The notes: generated from the letters alone by a model not told the origin. A stretch of 64,000 nucleotides of DNA from Prorocentrum cordatum (GCA_963575745.1 CAUYUJ010014617.1:52501-116500), one strand, 5' to 3'; numbered from the stretch's first letter, positions 43,760-53,693 are shown. Numbers and translations: made by a program.

Positions 43760-45339
43760 CTACCACGTGAATGCGGGCATCGGCGGCCCGCGCGGGGGGA
43801 TGCGTCGCCCCCCGTCGGAAGCACTACTGGCGCTGCCAGTCAGATCCACGCATGCCGCCCCTGCAGCGACGTCAGCGCCGAGAGGATCTGCGGCCTGCAT
43901 CGGGGGCGCGACTGGCTCACCGCCGTGGGCCTTGGCCTTCTTCGCCTGGCCACCGCTGCCCGAACCCTGGTCGCCGTCGGCTGCGGCTGGGCGCTTCATC
44001 GCCGCTGCTGGGCGCTTAGAACTCTTCACCACGTAGCCGTGCATGACCTTCGCTGCCTCGAGCTCGGGCTTGTCTTTCCCGTCAGCGTACATTAGGCCTA
44101 ATGCCTTGATGTGCGCGGCGCCCTCCTCCCTCGTCTTGTACCCGCCGAGAGACGTGACTTGCTTGAGTGGCACTCCTCCAGCGCCGCCAGACCAGAGCGT
44201 CAGCCACTCCTCATCATTCTTCCTCGTCCACTTGGCTTGTAGGCGAAGATCGCCTCTCTTGCCCTCCCACACTAGGTTGTCGGCGCTCGCCTGCCCCTTC
44301 TTCGGCTGCGGCTCGATGTCGATCCACTGCGCTGGCACGATGAACTGCTGCCCGTCGGCCCACTTCGCGACCGTCTCCCCGTCTGAGTTGTGGGTCGAGG
44401 GGGCGTACTCTGGAGGCAACTTGGACCCGTCCTTCTTCCTCCAACACGCCTGACGTTTACCGCGAGGCGTGCAACCGTGCATCCCAAACCCGATACGATC
44501 TCACACGGCCTGGGCGTTCAAACCCCGATTGGCCTCCATTGTGGCCCATGCGCGGGATGCACAGTTGCGCGCCTCGCCCGAAACATGGACCTGACTGGTT
44601 CGAGGCCCGAGACTGCCTTCAACTCTGTGTTCCAGCCGATGGTCCACTCGTCCACCATGACCTCGAACACGAGGTCGCGATTGTCCTTGGACGGCGGCGC
44701 CTTGCTCTTCGCCTCGCCCACGGCCTTGTCGCCCTTGCCCTTCTTGTTGCCCCCTCCGTCCTCAGCCTCATTGCCGCCCTCGTCAGCTGCATCGTCGTCC
44801 TCGTCCTCCTCCTCCGCATCCTCGGCAGCTGCGCCCTCGGCCTCCTCGTCCTCCTCTTCCTCGTCACCGCCTTGGGCGCCTCCCTCGGCGGCGGCATCAG
44901 CGCTGGTCGCGAACTCTCGAGCCCACTTCGGAGGCGGTCGTTTCCGCACCCCGTTCGCCACGTGCTGTAGCATCGCATGCAGGCTGGACGCCTGCTGCTC
45001 TGCCCATGACTCAGCAGAGTCGGCCAGGCACCACTGTGTCTCGTTGGTGTTGGCGAGCTCCAGCAAGAGGGTGCTCAACACACTCTTCGCGGGAATGATG
45101 TCGGTCTGCTTGCGGAACCCTAGGAGTATGTCTTTGCGCGCCGTCAGGGCGGCCGTATCCTGGCCCGCTTTGCTGTCGTAGGCGATGGTCTCGGGGGCAT
45201 GGACGGTGCCCCTCAGAACCTCCAGCAGCTTGCGTTGCACATCCTCTGAGACGAGCGTGGTGCTGCCTGGCGGCCTGCCTCCAGTAGGCCCATCGGCGGG
45301 AGGCGCGGCGGTGGAAGCTGGTTTTCTCTTAGGCGCCAT
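43760..45339 (-). CDS. Two-exon basic/acidic protein, unknown function
   Basis: The start is MAPKRKPASTAAPP at 45339, with a favourable GCAGC before ATGG; the CAG there could also be a trans-splice acceptor. Exon 1 (44578-45339) has DVQRKLLEVLRGTVHAPETI, SVLSTLLLELANTNETQWCL, an acidic stretch rich in Glu/Asp, then DLVFEVMVDEWTIGWN. Exon 2 (43760-44449) continues CWRKKDGSKLPPEYAPSTHN, WADGQQFIVPAQWIDIEP, WTRKNDEEWLTLWSGG and KRPAAAMKRPAAADG. Splicing gives SMFRACWRKKDG in frame. KRPAA-type repeats are frequent in dinoflagellate proteins. It ends PMPAFTW, where a further splice is possible. No catalytic motif is seen; the Trp-rich repeats in exon 2 could be a small recognition domain. Confidence 0.6.
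44450..44577 (-). mobile_element. 128-bp GC-AG intron with terminal inverted repeats
   Basis: The intron starts GCGAGGCGCGCAACTGTGCA and ends with TGCACGGTTGCACGCCTCGC followed by GGTAAACGTCAG. The two 20-base blocks are inverted repeats with three or four mismatches. The donor is GC; the acceptor is CAG followed by G. The left arm begins exactly at the donor; the right arm stops 12 bases before the acceptor. Confidence 0.7.
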
Positions 45340-45459
45340 GCTGCATGATACTCACCTGTAAGCCAGCATGTAGTACGGATAATGGCGATGATGATTGCAC
45401 GCAAGATGGCGATGCTGACGAGACTGCAGGAGGGCAGTGAATCTTGATGAACTGACCGC
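45340..45459. promoter_or_regulatory. Region upstream of the MAPKRKP start; trans-splice acceptor possible
   Basis: The minus strand reads CTTACAGGTGAGTATCATGC followed by AGC and the ATG. It contains two AG acceptors and a GT donor-like site. In dinoflagellates a spliced leader is added at such an AG, so this may be a gene start. No promoter motif is visible. Confidence 0.3.
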
Positions 45460-45780
45460 GGGTCAAGGGCCACAAGCTGGGTCAACGAACACAACGCGGG
45501 TCAATGACGGGTCAATGGCGGGTCAATGTGTGGGTCAACGAACACCTCGCGGGTCAATGGTGGGTCAATGGTGGGTCAATGGCGGGTCAATGGTGGGTCA
45601 ATGTGTGGGTCAACGCACACCTCGCGGATCAATGGTGGGTCAATGGCGGGCCAATGTGTGGGTCAACGAACACACCGCAGGTCAATGGCGGGTCAATGTG
45701 TGGGTCAATGGCGGGTCAATGGCGGGTCAACGTGTGGGTCAATGGCGGGCCAATGGTGGGTCGACGGCGGATCAGCGGAC
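45460..45780. repeat. GGTCAATGG minisatellite, block 3
   Basis: Units of GGGTCAATGGT/GGTCAATGTGT with the higher-order segment GGGTCAACGAACAC recurring. About 25 units. Confidence 0.93.
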
Positions 45781-45827
45781 CCATCGATGAGCCAGCGGAT
45801 GATCATCCGTTGGCTCATCGATGGGTC
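45778..45827. repeat. 50-bp near-perfect palindrome
   Basis: GACCCATCGATGAGCCAGCG continues to a TGATCA centre and is mirrored for 25 bp with one mismatch. It abuts the minisatellite end. Confidence 0.9.
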
Positions 45828-46564
45828 GACGGCGGCACAGTCGGCCCGCGCCCATCCCCGCCTTGGCCTCGCGGCCGCGCTTCTGCGCCGCCCCAGCAGC
45901 CGCCCCAGCAGCCGCCCCAGCGCCAGCAGCCTGCGGGGGCGGGGTGGGAGGATGAAAGATGGGCGAGTTATGGGAGAGAGAGGGGGGCACGGATGGGGTG
46001 AGCCCGCATCGTCCTTGTAACATTCACCCTTCTCCCTCTTCCTCGTCAGATCCTCCTCCTCGATCCTCCTCCTCCTCCTCCTCCTCCACCTCCTCCTCGC
46101 CCTCTCCCCCTACCTATCCCCCTCATCCGCCTCCTCCTCCATCCCCCCCCCATCCCTATCATATTGAATTACTCGCCTCACAGCCCCTCACTCCCCTGGG
46201 TCGCGCGCCTCGGCACCCGAGCCGCGCGCCGCCGCCGCCGTCGCCGCCTCCGCGACCGCCAGCTGCGCCCCCGCCGCCGGCGCCGCCTGGGGAGCGGCCG
46301 ATCCCGCTATCCCCTCGATCGTCCTCCTCGATCGTCCTCCTCGATCGTCCTCCTCATTCGCCTCCTCATCCTCACCCATCTCCCCCATCCCTCTCTCACT
46401 CCTTCCCTCCCTCCCTCTCCCTACCTCCCTCCCTCGCTCCAACGCACCTTCTTCGTCTTTCTCACCGTCCTCATCCTCATCCTCCTCATCCACCCCCCTC
46501 CCGCTCCTCGTCACAGTCGAAATCATCAGCATCATACTCACGGTCGGCAGCAGCATCATCATTC

Positions 46565-46605
<41 letters not shown>

Positions 46606-46999
46606 TTCATCTTCATCTTCATCTTCATCATCTTCATCATCATCCTCATCCTCATCATCATCATCATCTTCATCATCGTCAACATCATCATCATCGTCAA
46701 CATCCTCATCATCCTCATCAGCATCATCGTCATCGGCATCGTCATCATCATCAGCATCAGTATCATCATCATCATCCACCACCACCATCAGCATCATCAT
46801 TATCACCATAATCATCATCATCCTCGTTGTTGTCGTCGTCGTCACCGTCATTATCATCATCATCATCGGCATCATCATCAGCAGCAACATCATCATCAGC
46901 ATAATCATCATCATCGTCATCATCATGACCACCATCGTATGATGATCACTAGCATCACCATCACCATCATCATCGGCATCATCATCACCATCCTCAGCC

Positions 47000-47054
<55 letters not shown>

Positions 47055-47205
47055 CATCATATCATCTCATCACCATCATCCTCAGCATCGCCGTCGTCAG
47101 CGTACTCGTATCGTTTCCCTCAAACCCAGCACGCCGATCATCTCCACCGCCGTCGTCGTCGTCGTCGCCGTCGTCGGCGTCGTCGTCGTCGTCGACGTCG
47201 TCGTA

Positions 47206-47243
<38 letters not shown>

Positions 47244-47339
47244 AGTCGCCCTCCTCCTCCCCCTCCTCCTCCTCCTCCTCCTCCTCCTCCTCCGCCTCCT
47301 CCTCCTCCTCCTCCTCCTCCTCTACCTCTACCCTGAATC
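45828..47339. repeat. CTC, ATC and GTC microsatellite block
   Basis: CTC/CCT arrays about 46045-46150 and scattered to 46490; ATC array about 46555-47065; GTC array about 47150-47248; CTC array about 47252-47325. The unique stretch about 45830-46040 carries no recognised gene. Confidence 0.92.
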
Positions 47340-47903
47340 CTACCCGCCCCGATTCAAGCCCTGCCCCGCCGAGGGGGCATCGGCGCCGCCATCCAGCGCG
47401 CTCACGAGCCACGTCTGGTGGGTCGTCCAGACCTGCTTGAACTGCTCCTTGAACACCTTCTTGACATGCGGGAACAGGAGGATCTCACCACTTTCTTCAT
47501 ATTCTACGAAGGGGGGGCCCATCTGGATGCATTTGGAGCAGTGGGTCGTCGCCGCCCGCCACCCCTCGGCCCCCCCTCCGTACAGCCAGGCGATGCGCCC
47601 GACGGCGAGCATCTCCGTCTCCTTCACCCACGCGGTCTCCTGCGACTCGGTGAAGGCGTGCTGCTTCTGGTACTTCACGTGCTCGTCGCGGCACCACTGC
47701 TGCCTGTACTCGTCCATGGCCGCGGTCCCCTTGCGCACGGCCTCTGCGTACTCCTGCTTGATCTTCTCAGACTTGTTCTTCTCCCTCTGCCATGTGCCCG
47801 CGATCGGGTTGCCCTTGCGGCCCTTCGTCGAGAAGCGGTAGCCGCCCTCCTGGGCGGGCGGGGGCCATGGACGCGCGTCGTCGTCGTTGTCGTCGTAGTC
47901 GTA

Positions 47904-47970
<67 letters not shown>

Positions 47971-47998
47971 TCGTCATCGTCGTCGTCGTGCTGGCCGT
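47340..47998 (-). CDS. Poly-Asp exon with GGYRFSTKG domain, unknown function
   Basis: The (GTC)n run at about 47880-47990 reads as poly-Asp on this strand, interrupted as DYDYDDNDDD. It is in frame with ARPWPPPAQEGGYRFSTKGR, GNPIAGTWQREKNKSEKIKQ, QWCRDEHVKYQKQHAFTESQ, LAVGRIAWLYGGGAEGW and THCSKCIQMGPPFVEYEESG, and ends after VWTTHQTWLVSALDG. The domain after the acidic run has ordinary composition and a CxxC pair, so I take it as a real exon. The microsatellite probably lengthened an existing acidic tract. The 3' edge may be a splice donor rather than the stop at 47340. It sits between other minus-strand coding blocks, and the protein family is unnamed. Confidence 0.5.
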
Positions 47999-48013
47999 AG
48001 CCGATCGACCTAC

Positions 48014-48088
48014 GTTTATCCGTTCATTGACCTAGCATTGACCCGCCGTCGACCTGCGGGCCAATGCTAGGTCAATGAACAGATAAAC
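48014..48088. repeat. Palindrome with 27-bp arms
   Basis: GTTTATCCGTTCATTGACCT continues as AGCATTG and is mirrored after a 21-bp loop with one mismatch. It lies in the about 120-bp gap between the poly-Asp exon and the next upstream frame and carries the ATTGACC motif of the minisatellites. Confidence 0.9.
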
Positions 48089-48119
48089 ATATTGGCCCTC
48101 CATTGACCTACGTTGACCT

Positions 48120-48860
48120 TCATACCCCCGAATGCGGGTCCTTCAGCTTCTCCCACATCTCTGCCCAGTTCACCTCGTCGCCCTCCTGCTCGTCGCCGCG
48201 GCCTGAATTCGTCGGAGGAGACGGCGTCCCCTGCTTGAGGCTCATGATGTGCTTCACCTCCGCGGAGTTCAGCAGCTCCCTGAGGCCAGCGGCCACGTGG
48301 TTCTCGTCCTGCGTTGCTGCTTTGTCACGCAAGCCATTCAACATGCCCGAGATGCTGTCCATGAACGCCGTCTTCTTGCTAGCAAAGCTCGGCGGCGTGG
48401 AAGGGACAGGCGTGCCTCCAGCGACATCTGCGCCGTGCATGTGTGCCTGCACCTCGGGCGGCATGAGCACCTCCTGCGACTGCGCGGGCACGGGGCCACA
48501 CACAGCATCATCAGTCCTCAGCTTCCAGTGGCGCTTCCCAGGCTCGTGGACATTCGACTGACCGATCCACGAGGGGCGCTGCAGCGGCTCGAGCACGCGC
48601 ATCGGGATGTCGGCCTTCTCAGTCTCTGCCTCGGACGCCTCATCTGCATGAGTCGGCGGCACGGGCACCAGCGGTTGCTCATCGCTGCTAACAACCTCGG
48701 CCTCTTCGTCGACGGGGGCGGGGAGCTCGAGCGGACAGGGCGTCTCGGGAGACTCGGGCTGGCGATCCGCGAAGCGTGCAGTCAGCGCCCTCGACGGAGA
48801 CTCGGCGGAGTCAAAGAGGGTCTCATCCGCAGCTGCGGCACGCCCTGCGGCGCGGCTCAT
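48120..48860 (-). CDS. Acidic, disordered protein at the 5' end of the cassette
   Basis: The likely start is MSRAAGRAAAADETLFDSAE at 48860; the frame is open back to 48947. It is followed by Pro/Glu-rich disordered sequence, then PMRVLEPLQRPSWIGQSNVH and EPGKRHWKLRTDDAVC, and a helical C-terminal part: FMDSISGMLNGLRDKAATQD, AAGLRELLNSAEVKHIM and NWAEMWEKLKDPHSG. The gap to the poly-Asp exon is only about 120 bp and holds a palindrome, so the two are probably exons of one gene with an intron of the palindromic type. The stop at 48120 would then be intronic. No known domain; function unknown. Confidence 0.5.
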   Translation of the reverse strand: MSRAAGRAAAADETLFDSAESPSRALTARFADRQPESPETPCPLELPAPVDEEAEVVSSDEQPLVPVPPTHADEASEAETEKADIPMRVLEPLQRPSWIGQSNVHEPGKRHWKLRTDDAVCGPVPAQSQEVLMPPEVQAHMHGADVAGGTPVPSTPPSFASKKTAFMDSISGMLNGLRDKAATQDENHVAAGLRELLNSAEVKHIMSLKQGTPSPPTNSGRGDEQEGDEVNWAEMWEKLKDPHSGV

Positions 48861-49273
48861 GGCCCTGCCGAGTGGTGTCGTTCGCAGGGGGCTCTTTGGG
48901 ACGTGAGTCTGATATGGCCACGAGACCCTCTCCATCACTAGAGCCACAACGCAGCCGTTATCGCTGCAACCGTTGTCATCGCCGTCGGCGTCGCCACCAT
49001 GAGTGGTGGCATTGCCCTATTCCCTGACCTACGCCCCTATCACTGTTATATCCCTCGCCCTTCCCCGCCTCCTCGTCCTCCTCCTCCTCATCCTTCCCAG
49101 TCGAATCCGTCCTCCGCCTCATCATGATCATCATCCATCTATATATATACACGTGTAAAATCTAAGAGGGACAACAAACGAGGCAACTCGAATAGCAACT
49201 GATACAACAAAACCAACAATGATCGATCACGAACCTAGTCTCAGGTGATGCAAGCACCAACATCGATATCAAA
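48861..49273. other. Upstream of the cassette, nothing recognised
   Basis: Short CTC arrays near 49075-49095, a TATATATATA run near 49140-49150, then moderate-GC unique sequence. If the cassette is one transcription unit its promoter would lie here, but no motif can be named. Confidence 0.35.
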
Positions 49274-49340
49274 TAACCGCTGGCGGTAAAAAAAAAACGC
49301 CAAAAGCTGGCAGTTAAAATAACCGCCACGGCACCTTAGG
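49274..49340. mobile_element. Short CCTAAGG/CGGTTATT element, copy 2
   Basis: ATAACCGCTGGCGG, an A10 run, then AAAATAACCGCCACGGCACC and TTAGG. Opposite orientation to the copy at 32497. Confidence 0.55.
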
Positions 49341-49814
49341 GTCCACCCGCCTCGTCCCTGAAGCCTCCCGTCCTCCCTCCCCTCCCCTGTCGCGCCCCTC
49401 CCGCCCGCCCAGTTGGCCCCTCGCTCATCCGTTGCCCTGCGAGTCCACCTCCATGATCCCTCCGCTCTCCCGCCCCCCCCCCCCCCACCCTCATCCCCGT
49501 TCCATCCCGCCCCCCCTCCTTCATCATCCATCCCCCCTCCCCCTTCTCGACCTTCTCCTCCCGAGTCCTGACTCTTGATTCCAGATGGCGATAGGGTTCG
49601 TTGAGCGCAGCCACACTCTTCTCCTCCTCCTCCTCCTCCCCTCCTCCTCCTCCTCCTCCTCCTCCTCCTCCTCCTCGTCCTCCCGACCTCCTCCACCTCC
49701 TCCTCCTCCACCTCCCCATCCTCCTCCCTCCCTCCCCCACCTCCTCGCTCTCATCCAATCCTCTCTCCCTCCCTCCCCTCATCTCCCCTCTCCTTCCTCC
49801 CCATTTGAGGTCTC
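49341..49814. other. CCT-rich spacer
   Basis: C-tracts and a CCT array at about 49620-49730. No gene is recognised. Confidence 0.7.
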
Positions 49815-50000
49815 CTAGATGGGGATCGAGCAGATGCTGTCGTAGGATCGCGCCGCATTGCCGATGCATCGGCGACGTGGGCGACGCAGCGGCGACATCG
49901 GATTGGAGGACGTTGGGCTCCACATCGAGCCGCATCGCCGATGCATCGGCGGGATGCGGTGCGGTCCTCCGACCCCATCTACTCGGACCCCATCTGGGAA
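49815..50000. mobile_element. GATGGGGTCGGAGGATCG-family MITE, copy 1
   Basis: The left end CTAGATGGGGATCGAGCAGA and right end CCGACCCCATCTACTCGGAC then CCCATCTGGGA are inverted repeats. The interior has repeated GATGCATCGGCGA motifs. Related copies: 54241, 57973, 58576 and 63316. Confidence 0.8.
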
Positions 50001-50302
50001 GCCGATACCCATCGCAACTGCCCCGATACGCAACACGCAAGACGTAGCGTACTGATCCGGAGCTCAACACGTAGTTATATAAATTCGTAGGTCTGCCGCG
50101 ATGCGTTCGCCAAAACGTATATTCTGTGTTTTCGTCTTCCCCCCCGCTCCCCGTATCTTCCCATATGTTCCTGGGAGTCGACGATGAATGGCGTCTGTGA
50201 GTTGTTCCCCCCCTGAGATACTGCTAGCAGCGTGCGTGCACAAGCATGGCGACACATACTGCCTGTTCCTGCGTTGTCCGCTTCAGCTTGTGTACCGCCC
50301 TT
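50001..50302. repeat. GTCTTCCCC...GTCGACGA dispersed repeat, copy 1
   Basis: About 50105-50216 (TTTTCGTCTTCCCCCCCGCT, then CCCATATGTTCCTGGGAGTC) aligns with segments at about 58290-58440 and 61757-61905. The rest is unique. Confidence 0.55.
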
Positions 50303-50507
50303 TGTGGGCCCCGGAAACGGCAGGGCCGTTTTTTCACTGTTTCATAAAAAATGCCCCTTGAAAATGGAAACGGCAAAGAAACGGCAACCGGAAACGGCAA
50401 AAAAACGGCTCCAGGATTGAAACTGAAGCCGGAACCAGTCAAAAAACGGCGACATGGAACTGGTAAAAAAACTGCCCTGTCGTTTCCAGGGCCCACTGAG
50501 CGCCTGC
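50303..50507. mobile_element. MITE-like element, AAACGG family, full copy
   Basis: GTGGGCCCCGGAAACGGCAG at the left and CTGTCGTTTCCAGGGCCCAC at the right are inverted repeats. The interior is repeated AAACGGC and AAAAAACGG. The truncated relative is at 594-732. Confidence 0.75.
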
Positions 50508-51036
50508 CCCCATCCCGCCCGTGAACGGCCACCCCATGTTGCAGTCCCTGGGCTCTCCGGGTCCATGCCCTCAAACGACGCGCACAGCCACCCGCCGAGG
50601 GCCGCCACCAGGGACTGCCAGACCTGCCCCCGCTCCTGCCCCCGCCAGCGGCCCTTCTCTGCCTTCAGGACCTCCTCCTCCTCGATCATCCTCCTCCAAA
50701 TCCACAGATCACCCGCCGCCTCCTCACCATCCTCCTACCCCGATAGCGACGACGACATTTGGACGACCGCAGCGACGAGAACACGCAAGGACGGTGACGA
50801 CGACGATGACGACGACGACCTCCAAGATCCCTCCGAGGCTCCTAGGGTGCAAGGTGGCCAGACTTTCGAGGGGAATCCATCAATGGCGACGAGAAGCCTC
50901 CCAGATGCCCAGAGAAAAAGACGACGACGACGACCTCCAAGATCCCTCCAAGGGTGCAATCTGGCCAGAATGGGATCCAGCAGTGGCGATGAGAAGCCCC
51001 CCAGATGCCCAGATAGAAGATGACGACGACGAAGAC

Positions 51037-51093
<57 letters not shown>

Positions 51094-51330
51094 CCCCAAA
51101 ACCCCCTAGGGTGCAATCTGGCCAGAATTCCCAGGGGGATCAAGCAGTCGCGACGAGAAGCCTCCAGACGACGGCGACGACGATGACGACGACGACGACG
51201 ACCGCTCAAAACCGCCTAGGGTGCAATCTGGCCAGAATTCCCAGGGGAATCCAGCAGTGGCGACGAGAAGCCTCCCGAATAATTACCCAGAGAGACGACG
51301 ACGACGACGACGACGACGACGACCACCACC
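50508..51330. repeat. Four tandem units, each followed by a (GAC)n run
   Basis: GGTGCAATCTGGCCAGAATT, then TGGCGACGAGAAGCCTCC, recurs starting near 50848, 50953, 51109 and 51224. Each unit ends in a GAC array of different length. A single related unit is near 53462-53505. About 50508-50770 is unrecognised. Confidence 0.75.
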
Positions 51331-53540
51331 ACCGAAAGGCCCATGCAGACCTGCTCGGACTCCGCGCCGCTAGAATTCGTCGCCGCGACCAGCAGCGCCC
51401 CGGGGGGCCGGAACTCGCGCGGAGGCGGGCCCCACTGGTCACTCTTCCACCTCGCGGCTGGAAGGGGAAGATGGGGAGGGGGAGGACGGGAAAGATGGGT
51501 GAGGAATAGAAAAGGGGGAGAGACAAAACGGGAGGAGGAGGAGACGACGGAGGAGGAGGGCTGACGTCCTACCCCTCCCTCCCATCCCTTACGCTTGCGT
51601 AGACATCCTCTCTATTCGCACAGTCGACTGTCGAACAGGGAAATATCCAGAGAGAGTACGCGATGCATGGTATAGCACGGCATAGCATGGCATCGCGTCT
51701 AGAACGCGACTCGTTTCGACACAGTCAGAGGGGAGACCAAAAAGCACACAGGACGGGAAATACAAATGGACGGTTTGGACATTTGGACATTTGGAAGCGC
51801 ATAAAGAAGTCAACGCTGCAACGGGGACGCGATTTCAAAGGACCGAAACCGCGAAAATGAAACCAGGGCTGCGGTGGGGGCACGATTTGGAAAGACTGGA
51901 AGCGCGGAAACGAAAACAACGGTGCAACAAGAACCCGCTGTGGAAGAACCGAAACAATGAAATGAGGTCAGCGCTACAGCGGGAACACGACGAGAAAATG
52001 GAGCGCCATTCTGAAAGGAGTGGAACCGTTAGGATTGGAAACAAACACATATGAATGATCAACTCGGCGGCATCCGGTGAAGAGATGAAGTTCAATACGC
52101 GGAGGAGGCCAGACACCTCACCAGCGTCTTCGGGGGAGAGAGGAAGCATATTCTCATTGTGTGATCGTGGAGGACTGGGGGTAGGAAGACAGAGAAGGAC
52201 GCGAGGGAGATGAAAGAGGAGTGGAGGGAGCTGCGGACTTCTCCTCCCCCTGCGTGCTGGGACCGACGGGCCAGCAACGCCCGAAGCGTCGGCGGCGGGC
52301 CTCAAGTTGACCCGACCACCGCAGGGCCCCCCCGACCGTGGCCTCGCAGCAGCCGCGGAACCAGCAGCAGAGCGGCGAGCTCGAAGGCGATACTGTGAGG
52401 GACGCGGCGTGCGGCACGCCCCCCGCGGTGCCCCCCACGGCCGCGATAACGCGCGGCCGCCCGTGGGGCGCGCGGCAGCCAGGTCCGCCGCGGCTCCGCG
52501 CGGAAGCCCCGCGCCCAGTGCGCCCTCGGGCCGCCGGAGCAGCGCCGGCGCCGCGGGCCGGGGGGGCGCACTTCTCGGAGCCGGGGCCGGGGCGTCGAAC
52601 GCACGGGCGAACAACATAGCTCCATGCAGATGCCGCGAAGGCGGCCGTGCGAGGCGCGCGCCGGCATCCGCCCCGGCCGCGGCAGGAGCGCGCGGGCCCC
52701 GCCGCGGCGCCTCCGCCGCGGCGGGAGCGCGCGGGCGTGGCGGGAATTGTGTCGCGGCAGGATCTCGGCTTCCCAGGACACAACGTTCAAGTTGATTCGC
52801 GGTGTTGACATCCCAGAACTAGAGTTCGGGCAAGACTTGGGATTGCCAGCACGCAGCAGGCACGTTGACCCGCGGCGTTGATGTCCCAGGCACGGCAGTT
52901 TAGCACGATTCAGGATTCTCAGGCGGTTATCTTCTACTGGGCCGCCTCCCGCAGTAAGGATGCCTGAAGAGGGAACTTGGAGGGAAGTTTTGTTGCAACG
53001 TCGTTGATGCGCCTTGGATTTACACTGCTCCTCCGGCTCCTCCTCCGCCTCCTCCTCCGCCTCCTCATCCTCCTCCTCAGCATCCTCCTTCTCGCTCGCC
53101 ACGAGCACACCAACAGAGCAACATGGGCCAGCGAAATGAGCGAGCGATTCAATCATGATACCGATGAAGAGGGATGATGGGGGAGGAATAGGAGGGAGGA
53201 GGAAGGATAGAAGGCGATGAGGTGGAGGAGATCGACCACGACGCCGACGAGGATGACGAAGAAGAGGTGAAGTAGATACGATGGAGGAAGGAGGATATGA
53301 TGAACACGAGGATGAGGACGCCACGACGCCGACGACGAGGTGTGGGGGAATGCTTCGGTCGGAGGAGTTGCCAGTTCAGACAACGGCGGCTATCACGCCC
53401 AGCTCAGATGCACCCCAGATCGACTCTGGACCCCTCCCAGGCTCCCTGCTGACCAATCTTTCGAAGCGGATCTGGCCGTGGCGACGAGAAGCCTCCAAGA
53501 ACCCCAAAACGGACGAAGAACGCCAGGGAGGGCCGCCGTC
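51331..53540. repeat. Spacer with a degenerate 55-60-bp tandem repeat
   Basis: At about 51790-52040, units with GCAACGGGGACGCGATTT and GAAAATGAAACC-like blocks repeat four or five times. Elsewhere there is GC-rich unique sequence, a CCT/CTC array at about 53025-53090 and GA-rich sequence. Long frames on the minus strand (about 52302-53324) have no recognisable domain. Confidence 0.5.
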
Positions 53541-53693
53541 CGGAGGGTTCCAAAAGGGGTTTTTTGGGGAGGGGTTTTCCAGAGAGCCCCCCAGGGGGCC
53601 TCCGAACCTCGTCAAAACAGCGGGTGCGAAACCTCTGGGGGACCCCCTCCTGGAAAAGCCCCTCCCGAAACAAAAACCCTTTGGAGCCCTCCG
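53541..53693. repeat. Foldback element, GGAGGG-TTCCAAAAGGGG family
   Basis: CGGAGGGTTCCAAAAGGGGT followed by GGGGAGGGGTTTTCCAG is mirrored at the right by CTGGAAAAGCCCCTCCCGAA and CCCTTTGGAGCCCTCCG. Arms are about 50 bp with several mismatches. No second copy was seen here. Confidence 0.65.

Noticed and set aside
38800-45780. CRISPR-like appearance of short repeats
   Set aside because: Units are 9-15 bp, directly contiguous and without unique spacers, in a eukaryotic context; these are minisatellites.
46188-47841. Poly-Met, poly-Asp and poly-Ile frames across the ATC/GTC block
   Set aside because: Triplet microsatellites open in both directions; only the minus-strand frame ending at 47340 continues into normal protein sequence.
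52302-53324. 340-codon minus-strand frame
   Set aside because: GC-rich stretch open in several frames with no domain; it crosses a CTC repeat read as poly-Glu.
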